NCBI GenBank assembly: GCA_002347265.1
Contig: DDYB01000032.1
Coordinates: forward strand, 201,121 to 265,120
Origin: Desulfobacteraceae bacterium UBA2245
Lineage (GTDB): Bacteria > Desulfobacterota > Desulfobacteria > Desulfobacterales > UBA2245
Reading direction: 5' to 3'
DNA: 64,000 nt
Shown: in pieces, positions 43,556 to 52,522 of the stretch
Layout of the letters: each line of letters begins with the position of its first letter
Numbering within the stretch: the stretch's first letter is position 1
Program-made: the position numbers and the translations under genes
Notes under the pieces: model-generated
Told to the model about the DNA's origin: nothing
What the model saw: only the letters and a program-made list of their open reading frames with translations
Databases searched by the model: none

Positions 43556-45969
43556 TTCCGGCAGCCGTTTTTCTTCTGTCCGCATCCTCCCTTGCGTTCG
43601 AGGTTCTGCTGACCCGGATATTTTCCATTTCCCAGTGGAATCACCTTTCCTTCATGGTCATCAGCATCGCGCTGTTCGGATTTGCCTCAAGCGGAACCTT
43701 CCTCGGCATTCTGGATGCGCGGAAACAAGGATGGGAAAAACATCTTTCCACGGACCATTCGTACAAGATCCTGTCGCTGCTTTACAGCCTGACGGCGATC
43801 CTTTCCTACATCGTCCTGAACCGGATGCCCCTGGATTATTTCCGCCTTGCGCTTGAACCCGTTCAGGCGCTGTATCTTCTGACCGCCTATCTGATTCTGT
43901 GCCTTCCTTTTTTTCTGGCCGGCCTGATCGTGTCTCTGGCTTATGTTCTGATGCCGGATAAAACCGGCCGTACATATCTTGCCACCATGACCGGTTCGGC
44001 CGTCGGCGCATTTGCGCCATTTGTCCTGGTTCCTTTTTGCGGAGAAGGGCCTCTCATCATTCTGGTTTCCCTGATTCCCCTGGTGATCCTGCCGTTTCCC
44101 GTCCGGGGTTTGAAACCTTTGATGCCGGATGACCGCCGCTCCGGAAAATCGTATTTTATCATGCTTCTGGCCGGAATCGGATGGACGCTGACAGCGGTTT
44201 TCTTCATATTTCACGACAACGGCGCGATGATTCACGTCAGGCCTTCGGCATACAAATTCCTGAGTCAGATGCTGAAGTATCCCAATACGCGTATTGCCGG
44301 AACAGTCTTCAGTCTGAAGGGGAGAATCGACAGAGTCGAGAGCCCGTATGTGCGTTTTGCGCCCGGGTTGAGCCTCAAATACACCGAAAAGCTGCCCGAT
44401 CAGTGGGTCGCTTTCAAGGATGCCGATGATCCGTTCGTCTTTTTCGATTCAGATCAGATCCGGAAAACCCGTTTCGGCGCCGGCACGCTCTCCTTTGCCG
44501 GCTATCATCTGATACCGGATGCCGAAAAGACGCTGATCATTCAAAGCGGTGGCGGATCGGCGATTGCCTGCGCCATCGCATCCGGCGTGCGGAACATCCA
44601 GGTGGTTGAAAACAATCCCCATATTGCGGAGCTGATCCGCCGTCATTACGGACTTTCGGTGTTCGACGGAAATTCGAAAACCTTTCTCAAGCATACGGAC
44701 GAGAGATTCGACCTGATTCAGATTGAAAACTGGGGCCCGTCCATTCCCGGAGCCGCGGCCCTGACGCAGAATCATCTCTTTACCGTCGCGTCTTTGAAAT
44801 CCTGTCTGGAACATCTTTCTTCCCGCGGGGTTCTGATCATATCCCGAAAGCTGCTGCTGCCTCCGGCGGACAGCCTGCGTCTGTGGAGCAGCGCATATGA
44901 AAGCCTGAAGATGATGAATGCCGCAAACCCCGGTGAGCACATCACCGTGCTGAGAAACTGGGATACCTTTACCCTGATCGTCTCTCTGCCCCCTCTGGGT
45001 CCGCGTGCTGAAAAATTAAAGGATTTTGCGCGGCAGTGGAATTTTGACCTGGTTTATCTGCCCGCTCTTTCCGAAGCATCGGCAAACCGGTACAGCATGT
45101 TTGACCGGCCGTTTCATTTCCTTGAAATCAGCCGGCTTGCCAGGGCCTATGAAACCGGAGAACAAAAGCGGTATTTCAACGAATACTTTCTGGACGTGAG
45201 ACCTCAGACTGACGACCGGCCCTTTCCCAGCCGATTTTTGAAATGGTCCGGATTCCAGGAAAGCTACCAGGCTTCCGGAAGCAGGTTCTACCCGTTGTTC
45301 ATGTCCGGTGAGATCGTGGTCTGGGTTGTTTTTATCGAGGCCCTTGTCGTCTCGGTTGTGCTGCTGATGCTGCCGCTTCTGGCGATCCGCACAAGAGGCA
45401 GAAGATTTCCCGTCCGCAGTTTGATCTTTTTTCTGTCCGTGGGCGCGGGCTTCATGTTTGTCGAAATGTTTTTCATCAAGGTCTATACCTTGCTTTTCGC
45501 CGATCCCGTGATCAGCTTCACGATGGTCATCACAGGCGTTCTGGTCTTTTCCGGCGTGGGCGGCTATTTTTCAGAACGCATCGATATGCCTCGTCTTCGG
45601 TATGGGCTGGCAGGGCTGATTGCCTGCCTGGTTATCGGGTATTTTTCGGTTTATGCCGTTGTGGGCAGGCTTTTGGGGCTTTCTCTGACGGCGCAGTATG
45701 TCTGGGCTTTTGCTCTGCTTCTGCCCGTTGGCCTGTTGATGGGTCTGCCCTTTCCCGTCGCCATGCAGCGCGGTCTGGAGAGCCCCTTTCAGCGGGCCCA
45801 TGCGTGGGCGGCAAACGGATGCGCATCCGTGCTGGCCTCGATTCTCTCGGTTCAGATCGCGCTGAATTTCGGAATATCGACCATCATGCTTGCCGCGGTG
45901 TGTTCATATGCGATTTCCCTGTTCAGCGCAGAAGGGCCTGTCAAAACCATTGTTCAAAAAGATCAATGA
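43552..45969 (+). CDS. Polytopic membrane protein with spermidine-synthase-like domain
   Basis: 805 residues. About six N-terminal membrane helices (residues ~1-225) are followed by a soluble spermidine-synthase-like Rossmann domain (~230-560; IIQSGGGSAIACAIASGVRNI, VVENNPHI, FDLIQIEN). A second block of about seven helices ends the protein. The glycine-rich SAM-type loop is present, so methyl- or aminopropyl-transfer is possible, but true spermidine synthase active-site residues are not clear. Related large membrane spermidine-synthase-like proteins are common and uncharacterised. Coupled to the exported pcm by ATGA overlap. Confidence 0.75.
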   Translation: MIPAAVFLLSASSLAFEVLLTRIFSISQWNHLSFMVISIALFGFASSGTFLGILDARKQGWEKHLSTDHSYKILSLLYSLTAILSYIVLNRMPLDYFRLALEPVQALYLLTAYLILCLPFFLAGLIVSLAYVLMPDKTGRTYLATMTGSAVGAFAPFVLVPFCGEGPLIILVSLIPLVILPFPVRGLKPLMPDDRRSGKSYFIMLLAGIGWTLTAVFFIFHDNGAMIHVRPSAYKFLSQMLKYPNTRIAGTVFSLKGRIDRVESPYVRFAPGLSLKYTEKLPDQWVAFKDADDPFVFFDSDQIRKTRFGAGTLSFAGYHLIPDAEKTLIIQSGGGSAIACAIASGVRNIQVVENNPHIAELIRRHYGLSVFDGNSKTFLKHTDERFDLIQIENWGPSIPGAAALTQNHLFTVASLKSCLEHLSSRGVLIISRKLLLPPADSLRLWSSAYESLKMMNAANPGEHITVLRNWDTFTLIVSLPPLGPRAEKLKDFARQWNFDLVYLPALSEASANRYSMFDRPFHFLEISRLARAYETGEQKRYFNEYFLDVRPQTDDRPFPSRFLKWSGFQESYQASGSRFYPLFMSGEIVVWVVFIEALVVSVVLLMLPLLAIRTRGRRFPVRSLIFFLSVGAGFMFVEMFFIKVYTLLFADPVISFTMVITGVLVFSGVGGYFSERIDMPRLRYGLAGLIACLVIGYFSVYAVVGRLLGLSLTAQYVWAFALLLPVGLLMGLPFPVAMQRGLESPFQRAHAWAANGCASVLASILSVQIALNFGISTIMLAAVCSYAISLFSAEGPVKTIVQKDQ

Positions 45970-46176
45970 CCTGTAAAGGGCTGATTTGATCCGATGCTGC
46001 ATATGATATTGGCAACGCCTTATCGTTTATGATATGGGGCGGCGAGCGGCTGCGTTATTCCGACTGTCTTCCGCAAATGGCGGCATTGCCGAATGCGCCG
46101 GTTAACACCTCCGGAAGAACCTTTGCCGCAGCATGCCTGAATTGAACGGATGCTTGAATCGAAAGGCGGTTTCACC

Positions 46177-48675
46177 ATGTTTTTAAGGCGTCATCAGAAG
46201 ACGGCCATCATCTGGAAGGATCAAGAGATCAGCTATGAAGCGCTCCTGGGGCATATTGATTTTTTTGCCGAAGCGTTTTCCTCGAAAAATTACCGGAAGG
46301 CGGCGATTTTTTCCGAAAACAGGCCGGAGTGGGCCTATGCGTTTTATGCGGCTTGGCGCAACGGCTGCATCGCGGTTCCCGTTGATTTCATGAGCACGGC
46401 GGGGGATCTTGCCTATATTCTCGAAGACTGCCGGCCGGAACTGATCTTCTGCTCGCGCGGAACGCGCCCTGTTCTGGAAGAGGCTCGCGGGAAAATTTCA
46501 TATGATATCGATATCCGGGTTTTTGAGGACATGAAGCAACCCGCTGAAATACAGACGGGAACCTCGTTTCCGGAATGCGACCCGATGAAAACCGCCGCGA
46601 TCATCTATACCTCCGGCACCACGGGAAGCCCCAAGGGCGTGATGCTTTCTTATGACAACCTGCTTGCCAATATCGAATCCGTATCCGAGGAGGTCAAAAT
46701 ATTCACCCCCGACGACAGGGTCATGGTCCTGCTGCCGCTGAACCATATTTTCCCCCTGCTCGGATCCCTGATTCTGCCCCTGTATGTGGGGGGAACGGCC
46801 GTATTCTGCCCTTCCATGGCTTCCGAAGACCTGATGGATACCCTGCAGCGGCACGGCATCACGATCATCATCGGCGTGCCCAGGCTCTACAGCCTCATTC
46901 GAAAATCCGTCAAGGACAAGATTCAGGCAAGCCTTTTGGCAAGAGGCCTGTTCGCACTCGCCGGAGCGATCGGATCTATTCGTTTTTCAAGAATGCTGTT
47001 TAAAAAGGTTCACGAGAAACTGGGCGGAAACATTCGGTTTCTGGTCAGCGGCGGCGCGAAACTCGACGAGGAGGTGGGCCGGGATCTGAAAACGCTGGGT
47101 TTAGAGGTGCTCGAAGGATTCGGCATGACCGAGGCGGCGCCCATGATCTCATTTACCCGCCCTGGAGAGGTTCTGGTCGGTTCCGCGGGAAGGCCCATGA
47201 CCTGCAACGAGGTCAGAATCGAGGACGGGGAGATCCTGGCAAAGGGCCGCAACATCATGCAGGGCTATTACAACCGGCCTGAAGAGACCCTTGCGGTTGT
47301 AAAGGACGGCTGGCTTCACACCGGAGACCTGGGGTATCTGGATCACATGGGACTGATTCATATCACCGGAAGAAAAAAAGAGATCATTGTGCTTCCGAAC
47401 GGGAAAAACGTCAATCCCGTGGAGATCGAACGCAGAATAGCGGCCATGTCCGAGTGCATTGCGGAGGTCGGCGTGTATTTCAGCGATAATGTGCTTCAGG
47501 CCGTGGTGCTGCCGGATTTCAGAAAGGTCAGGGAACTGGGGATTTCGAACCTGAATGAAACCCTGAGACAGGAGGTGTTTGATCCCTACAACCGGTCCGA
47601 GCCGCCCTACCGGCGGATCATGCGGCATCATGTTCTGACCGGGGATCTTCCGAAAACCCGGCTGGGCAAGATCAAGCGATTCATGCTTTCGTCTCTGGCC
47701 GGTGATGCTTCCCGCGACAGGGATAAAGGAAAGGAACCGGATTTCGAGGAATACGCGGCAATCCGGGATTTTCTTCGGGAACAGACGGAAAAGGACATAT
47801 TTCCCGAAGACCATTTCGAAATTGATCTGGGGCTGGACTCTCTGGACCGGGTCGGCCTTCAGGCCTTTCTTCAGGCCAGTTTCGGCATCGAGGTGGGGGA
47901 AGAGGACCTTCTGGATCACCCGACCGTAAAGAAACTGTCGCTCTACATCCGGGAAAAGAAGAAAAAGATCAGCGTTTCGGTGGTTCAATGGGCCGAGATA
48001 TTCCGGGAAAAGGCGGATGTCGTTCTCCCCCGAAGCTGGCCGGCGCACAACTTCGTCAAAAACCTTGCACGATACGTACTCGGATCTTACTTCAGACTCA
48101 GGGTCAAAGGCCTTGAAAATCTGCCCAAAGAACCCTTTGTCGTTGTGCCGAATCACCAGAGTTTTCTGGATGGACTGTTTGTGATTTCGTTTCTCAAGAA
48201 CAGCCTGAACAAAAACACCTATTTCTACGCCAAAAAAAAGCACGTCCAGAAAAGCTGGCTTAAATTTCTGGCGAGCCGCAACAACGTGATTGTAATGGAT
48301 ATCAACAAGGACCTGAAGGCATCGCTGCAGAAGCTTGCCGAGGTGCTCAGGCAGGGCAAGAACATCATCATCTTCCCCGAGGGAACCCGGACAAAAGACG
48401 GCCGGATCGGCGGTTTCAAAAAAACATTTGCCATCCTGAGCCGGGAGCTCAACGTTCCGGTGGTTCCTGTGGCGATTCAGGGCGCCTTTGAGGCGCTTCC
48501 AGCCGGCACCGTCATTCCGAAACCGTATCAGAAGATTCAGGTCAGTTTCCTGGACCCGATCTATCCGGACGGTCACACCTATGATTCGCTCAATGATCTG
48601 GTGTTTCAGAGGATTGCGTCGGAACTGGCGTCACTGGCCGGTCAATCCGAAGCCGCGGCGCCGCAACATCATTGA
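46177..48675 (+). CDS. Acyl-CoA/ACP synthetase - acyl carrier domain - 1-acylglycerol-3-phosphate acyltransferase fusion
   Basis: About 832 residues. An AMP-forming synthetase spans ~1-520 (IYTSGTTGSPKGVMLSYDNL, GWLHTGDLGYLD, GRKKEIIVLPNGKNV). An acyl-carrier domain lies at ~525-605, with the phosphopantetheine serine (Ser555) in LGLDSLDRV. A PlsC acyltransferase at ~620-832 has NHQSFLDG (the HX4D variant) and FPEGTRTKDG. It could activate a fatty acid, load it on its own carrier domain and transfer it to a lyso-phospholipid, as in Aas-type recycling. Start by AAAGGCGG 7 nt upstream; ATG 46150 is an alternative. Confidence 0.88.
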   Translation: MFLRRHQKTAIIWKDQEISYEALLGHIDFFAEAFSSKNYRKAAIFSENRPEWAYAFYAAWRNGCIAVPVDFMSTAGDLAYILEDCRPELIFCSRGTRPVLEEARGKISYDIDIRVFEDMKQPAEIQTGTSFPECDPMKTAAIIYTSGTTGSPKGVMLSYDNLLANIESVSEEVKIFTPDDRVMVLLPLNHIFPLLGSLILPLYVGGTAVFCPSMASEDLMDTLQRHGITIIIGVPRLYSLIRKSVKDKIQASLLARGLFALAGAIGSIRFSRMLFKKVHEKLGGNIRFLVSGGAKLDEEVGRDLKTLGLEVLEGFGMTEAAPMISFTRPGEVLVGSAGRPMTCNEVRIEDGEILAKGRNIMQGYYNRPEETLAVVKDGWLHTGDLGYLDHMGLIHITGRKKEIIVLPNGKNVNPVEIERRIAAMSECIAEVGVYFSDNVLQAVVLPDFRKVRELGISNLNETLRQEVFDPYNRSEPPYRRIMRHHVLTGDLPKTRLGKIKRFMLSSLAGDASRDRDKGKEPDFEEYAAIRDFLREQTEKDIFPEDHFEIDLGLDSLDRVGLQAFLQASFGIEVGEEDLLDHPTVKKLSLYIREKKKKISVSVVQWAEIFREKADVVLPRSWPAHNFVKNLARYVLGSYFRLRVKGLENLPKEPFVVVPNHQSFLDGLFVISFLKNSLNKNTYFYAKKKHVQKSWLKFLASRNNVIVMDINKDLKASLQKLAEVLRQGKNIIIFPEGTRTKDGRIGGFKKTFAILSRELNVPVVPVAIQGAFEALPAGTVIPKPYQKIQVSFLDPIYPDGHTYDSLNDLVFQRIASELASLAGQSEAAAPQHH

Positions 48676-48817
48676 CAATTCGGGGCGCCTGCCTTAAGAG
48701 ACGATTGTCGGGTTCCGGCAGACCGCTTCGGACGGCGTTTAAATATTTTTCGCCGGAGAAAAGACTTGTAAAAGGCGTTCATCCGGATTCGGATTCGGAT
48801 CAGAAAGGAGACAGATT

Positions 48818-49318
48818 TTGGTAAGATTAGAAACCAGCATGGGTGAAATTTTTCTGGAACTTTACGAGGACAAGGCCCCCAAAACCGTGGCCAACTTTCT
48901 GGACTATGTGAATCAGGGCCATTACGATGGTACGATTTTTCACCGGGTCATCGACGGATTCATGATTCAGGGCGGCGGGCATACCGCCGACATGAAGGAG
49001 AAGCCCACCGGAACCCCCGTTGAGAACGAGGCGGACAACGGGCTTAAAAACGAGGCCTATACCGTGGCCATGGCCCGCACCATGGCCCCTCACAGCGCAA
49101 CGGCCCAGTTTTTCATCAATGTGAAGAACAACACCTTTCTCAATCACACCGCAAAGACCGACAAGGGCTGGGGATATGCGGTTTTCGGCAAGGTGGTCAA
49201 GGGACACGGCGTGGTGAACAAGATCAAGGGCGTGCCCACCGGAAAGGCGGGTATGATGGCCGACGTACCCAAGGAGCCTGTCGTGATTATCAAGGCCGAG
49301 GTGGTGGCCGAATCCTAG
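48818..49318 (+). CDS. ppiB: Cyclophilin-type peptidyl-prolyl cis-trans isomerase
   Basis: 166 residues, cytoplasmic (no signal). TTG start, with AAGGAG 7 nt upstream. Cyclophilin core: ANFLDYVNQGHYDGTIFHRVIDGFMIQGGG, then ARTMAPHSATAQFFINVKNN and YAVFGKVVKGHGVV. It catalyses prolyl isomerisation in protein folding. The gene is free-standing with a strong hairpin 12 bp after its stop. Confidence 0.93.
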   Translation: MVRLETSMGEIFLELYEDKAPKTVANFLDYVNQGHYDGTIFHRVIDGFMIQGGGHTADMKEKPTGTPVENEADNGLKNEAYTVAMARTMAPHSATAQFFINVKNNTFLNHTAKTDKGWGYAVFGKVVKGHGVVNKIKGVPTGKAGMMADVPKEPVVIIKAEVVAES

Positions 49319-49330
49319 CGTTTTTTATTT

Positions 49331-49362
49331 TGCCGCCCGCATTTCAGGGAATGCGGGCGGCA
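49331..49362. terminator. Bidirectional hairpin between cyclophilin and ferredoxin-protein genes
   Basis: TGCCGCCCGCAT and ATGCGGGCGGCA, 12-bp perfect stem with an 8-nt loop. It sits between converging genes. The U-run is missing after it on both strands (A/T-rich only before it on the plus strand), so termination efficiency is uncertain. Confidence 0.6.
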
Positions 49363-49398
49363 AATCTTCCTTCCTTGAGGCAACGCTGCGTGGCGGCT

Positions 49399-50169
49399 TT
49401 ACGCGCCGTTTTTCAACAGGCTCGTTTCTTCGTCCGACAGAACCCTTCCCCTTGCGCTGACCTTTATTTCCCGCATGGGAATCCGGGTTTCGGCCAGGGC
49501 CATCGCCTTTTTCAGAATGACCGGAAGACCTGCACAGCAGGGGACCTCCATGAAAACCGCGGTAATGCTTCGAATGCCGGCGGTCTTGAAGATTTCGGCG
49601 AATTTTTGAATGTAATCCTGGGCCGAATCAAACTTGGGGCATCCCATCAGCACGGCCCTGCCTCTGAGCAGATCCCGGTGAAGGTCGGCATAGGCCACCG
49701 CGCTGCAGTCCGCCAGAACCAGAAGATCCGCTCCCTTTAAAAACGGAGCGCCGGCAGGCGCCAGCCGGATTTGAATCGGCCAGTGGGAAAGCGCGGATTC
49801 CCCTTGAGCATTTGAAAGGTTCCGGGCCACGTTGGCCGACCGGCAGGCGTCTGATTCCGCAAAATTTTGAATGTGCGTCGAAGGACATCCGCAGGCCATG
49901 GTTTTTTCACCGGGTGTTTCCGCTTTCGGGGCAAGGCGGCGTTTTACGGCCGCTTCGTCAAATGCTTCGACTTCACGATCCACGACCCGGAGCGCGCCGG
50001 TGGGGCAGTGGCCGATGCATGCGCCCAGTCCGTCGCAGTATTGTTCGGAAACCAGACGGGCCTTCCCGTCGATGACCTTCAGGGCGCCTTCTTCGCATCC
50101 GGGAACGCACTGGCCGCATCCATCACACAAATTCTCATCGATTTCGATGATTTTTCGTAAAACTTTCAT
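49399..50169 (-). CDS. 4Fe-4S ferredoxin-domain protein with C-terminal redox/CoM-type region
   Basis: 256 residues, AAAGGAGG upstream. The N-terminal bacterial 2[4Fe-4S] ferredoxin domain (residues ~10-65: CDGCGQCVPGC, CDGLGACIGHC) is followed by a ~190-residue region with further conserved cysteines (ACGCPSTH, LADCSAVAY, MGCPKFD, PCCAGLPVIL). Proteins of this layout are common in anaerobes, often beside Crp/Fnr regulators and hydroxylamine-reductase-type stress genes. The biochemical role is unknown. Divergent from the Crp/Fnr gene. Confidence 0.8.
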   Translation of the reverse strand: MKVLRKIIEIDENLCDGCGQCVPGCEEGALKVIDGKARLVSEQYCDGLGACIGHCPTGALRVVDREVEAFDEAAVKRRLAPKAETPGEKTMACGCPSTHIQNFAESDACRSANVARNLSNAQGESALSHWPIQIRLAPAGAPFLKGADLLVLADCSAVAYADLHRDLLRGRAVLMGCPKFDSAQDYIQKFAEIFKTAGIRSITAVFMEVPCCAGLPVILKKAMALAETRIPMREIKVSARGRVLSDEETSLLKNGA

Positions 50170-50247
50170 GATGCCTCCTTTATATAAATACGGGCCGATG
50201 ATATTTTGAGTCTTGATTCATATCTACCGCATTCAAATCGTTGTTGC

Positions 50248-50263
50248 CTTGACTTATGTCAAG
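50248..50263. promoter_or_regulatory. FNR-like operator between the ferredoxin and Crp/Fnr genes
   Basis: CTTGAC-TTAT-GTCAAG, a perfect palindrome of the TTGAC-N4-GTCAA type, 78 bp from one start and 51 bp from the other. It is the most likely binding site of the adjacent regulator, controlling both genes. Confidence 0.7.
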
Positions 50264-50314
50264 TGCGGATGATAATTTTTGGCGGTTTTGCATATTTGAA
50301 ACCGGAGAAGGGTT

Positions 50315-51004
50315 ATGCATGAAATCCTCAAAATTCTGAATCAGAGTCAGTTGTTCGGCGGTCTGGACGCATCCAGCCTTCGCTGCATTCGGGAGATAGC
50401 GGCAGATCAGGTTTTCAGCAAGGGCGGGATGATTTTTTCGGACGGCGAACCGGGCCGGGGGTTCTATCTGGTCGCGGGCGGCCGGGTGAAGGTTTACAAG
50501 ATCTCGGCCGATGGGAAAGAGCAGATTCTTCACGTTGTCGGGCCCGGTGAGTCGATCGGCGCGGTGGCGGTTTTTTCAGGGAAATCCTATCCGGCCAATG
50601 CCCAGGCGATTTTAAAAAGCCGTCTGCTGTTTTTCCCCAGGTCGCGCTTCGTGGCGCTTCTGGCCGCAAACCCCGAGCTGACCATGAATCTTCTGGCGGT
50701 CTTTGCCAGACGCCTTCGGGAATTTACCCTTCAGATCGAAAGCCTTTCCTTGAAGGAAATTCCAGGACGCCTTGCATCCTACCTGCTGGATCAGGCCGAA
50801 AAACAGAAAACGCCGGACGCAGTTTGCCTGGAGGTTTCCAGGTCCCAGCTGGCCGATATTCTCGGCGCGGCGCCCGAGTCCCTGTCCAGGGCCTTTGCCG
50901 GCATGAGCCGATTGAGGCTCATCGAGGCTCGGGGCGCGCAGATCCGGTTCCTGGACCCTTGCGGGCTTCAGGAACTCGCGGCATACGGAAAGGGGCCAAG
51001 GTGA
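50315..51004 (+). CDS. Crp/Fnr-family transcriptional regulator
   Basis: 229 residues. The N-terminal cyclic-nucleotide-type sensor fold (ISADGKEQILHVVGPGESIG, GKSYPANAQAI) is joined to a C-terminal winged helix (ASYLLDQAEKQ, RSQLADILGAAPESLSRAFAGMSR). It has no N-terminal cysteine cluster for an oxygen-labile Fe-S centre, so it is not a classical FNR. HcpR/DNR-like nitrosative or redox sensing is possible. The recognition helix fits the TTGAC half-sites of the neighbouring palindrome. Confidence 0.88.
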   Translation: MHEILKILNQSQLFGGLDASSLRCIREIAADQVFSKGGMIFSDGEPGRGFYLVAGGRVKVYKISADGKEQILHVVGPGESIGAVAVFSGKSYPANAQAILKSRLLFFPRSRFVALLAANPELTMNLLAVFARRLREFTLQIESLSLKEIPGRLASYLLDQAEKQKTPDAVCLEVSRSQLADILGAAPESLSRAFAGMSRLRLIEARGAQIRFLDPCGLQELAAYGKGPR

Positions 51005-51131
51005 CGCTCCGACCCGATCATAAAATTCACACCCAAAGAAGTCTATTCCAATTACGGCACAATTGCGGTATTAAAATTTTTATTTGTGCCGGCTGTCGCC
51101 GGGCTCAAGGAATTTTCAAGGAGAGTGAATC

Positions 51132-51515
51132 ATGCTGGAACCTTTAACCAAAGCCGGTCCGGATACGGTGCGCGTCGGGGTGCTTGAGGTCATTGATTAT
51201 CAATACGCCGGACGTCGGGATATCGATATCTCAATCTCGCAGCCCGAATTCACCTCGGTGTGTCCGAAGACCGGGCTGCCGGATTTCGGAACCATCATCA
51301 TCCAGTATCGACCCAAGGATAAAATCATCGAGCTCAAATCCCTGAAGTATTACCTGCTGCAGTACCGGAACGTCGGAATCTTTTATGAGCATGTGGTCAA
51401 CCGGATTCTCGATGATCTTGTCGCCGCCGTTCAGCCCAGATGGATGAAGCTCACCGGTGAATTTACCGCGCGGGGAGGCATTGCAACCCGGGTCGTGGCT
51501 GCATACGAGGAATAA
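51132..51515 (+). CDS. queF: NADPH-dependent preQ0 reductase QueF (7-cyano-7-deazaguanine reductase)
   Basis: 127 residues, AAGGAG 8 nt upstream. Short unimodular type. Catalytic Cys in FTSVCPKTGLPDFG, and the QueF motif ELKSLKYYLLQYRN. It reduces preQ0 to preQ1 in queuosine biosynthesis for tRNA wobble modification. The other queuosine genes are not in the window. It is followed by a lipoprotein gene after 1 bp. Confidence 0.93.
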   Translation: MLEPLTKAGPDTVRVGVLEVIDYQYAGRRDIDISISQPEFTSVCPKTGLPDFGTIIIQYRPKDKIIELKSLKYYLLQYRNVGIFYEHVVNRILDDLVAAVQPRWMKLTGEFTARGGIATRVVAAYEE

Positions 51516-51516
51516 T

Positions 51517-52443
51517 ATGAAAACCAACCGTCTGCGAGTTTTTTTTCAATTCGTCGTTCTTTTTTTCATGGTCAGCGCCGTCATCGGGTGCGGTATGTTT
51601 TCCGGAATCAAGAAAACGACCGGCAGGATCGCCCGTGATATCACCGGGTCCGGCTCCGGATTAAAAAAGAAGGTGGCCATCGGGTGGGTTCAGGATGCCA
51701 CAAGCTTTTCCGGAACGGATCTGGGGACTTATTTCGGTGTGCGTCTGGCCGAGGATATTGGCAGGGCCTGTTCAGACATGCTGCTGGCCGGCGCCGGAGA
51801 GTCGGAGGGTCTGAAGGCATTTTTTGCCAAGAATTCCGGTCGTCCGGAACCGGTCTTGCTGGCCGATGCCGGAAGAGCCATGGGCCTTAATGCTGTTTTG
51901 TCCGCCCGTATTCTCGAGACCGGTACATTTTTAAAGCCTGCGGGAATGCTCTGGTTCAAAGGGAATGAAACCTGGCTGCGGATGATTTTTAATATTGAGG
52001 TTTATGATACGGAAACCGGCGCCAAGCTGCTGGCCGAAAATCTGATCCATGAAATGGAGCTTGAGGGCGAAGAGCCTCAGCATATCGATGAAAAGAAGGC
52101 GCAGGGCCTGTCTTTTCTCAAATCGGCCATGGATGAACCCTTGTCCGATCTGGCTGAAAAAATCTGCGACGCGCTTCACGCCGAACCCTGGAAATCCTAT
52201 GTGACCTCGGTTTCCGGCGATGCTGTCGTGCTGTCCGCAGATAAGAATTCGGGTTTGATTCCGGGCGACACTCTGGTCGTTTATCAAAGCCGTCGGGTGA
52301 TCGCCGGGGTGGAAGGCCGGTATTATCTGCCCGGCGTCAAGATCGGCGAAATTCAAATTACCGGCGTTCATGCAAATCGGTCCGAAGCCGTCAGGGTATC
52401 CGGCGAGGCTGTGGCTGTCGGAGATATGGTCAAAAAACGCTGA
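51517..52443 (+). CDS. Predicted lipoprotein with FlgT C-terminal-like domain
   Basis: 308 residues from ATG 51517, one base after the queF stop, with GAGGAA just upstream. Lipobox SAVIGCGMF. The central part (~60-230) has an alpha/beta look (ATSFSGTDLGTYFGVRLAED). The C-terminal ~90 residues (VTSVSGDAVVLSADKNSGLI, GDTLVVYQSRR, KIGEIQITGV) resemble the FlgT C-terminal domain found in flagellar and other envelope proteins. Function unknown. It is followed by a strong terminator. Confidence 0.7.
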   Translation: MKTNRLRVFFQFVVLFFMVSAVIGCGMFSGIKKTTGRIARDITGSGSGLKKKVAIGWVQDATSFSGTDLGTYFGVRLAEDIGRACSDMLLAGAGESEGLKAFFAKNSGRPEPVLLADAGRAMGLNAVLSARILETGTFLKPAGMLWFKGNETWLRMIFNIEVYDTETGAKLLAENLIHEMELEGEEPQHIDEKKAQGLSFLKSAMDEPLSDLAEKICDALHAEPWKSYVTSVSGDAVVLSADKNSGLIPGDTLVVYQSRRVIAGVEGRYYLPGVKIGEIQITGVHANRSEAVRVSGEAVAVGDMVKKR

Positions 52444-52478
52444 ATTTTTTCCTCAAGTCCGCGTGATATGATTTGCGT

Positions 52479-52521
52479 TTCCGGCAGGGACTCTAAAAAT
52501 TAGACCCTGCCGGAATTTTTT
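52479..52521 (+). terminator. Strong intrinsic terminator after the lipoprotein gene
   Basis: TTCCGGCAGGG and CCCTGCCGGAA, 11-bp perfect stem, followed by TTTTTT, 35 bp past the stop. It also separates the convergent dusB. Confidence 0.9.
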
Positions 52522-52522
52522 A

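Noticed and set aside
48781..48802. ATTCGG short tandem repeat before the cyclophilin gene
   Set aside because: Only about three units, too short to suggest a functional repeat array.
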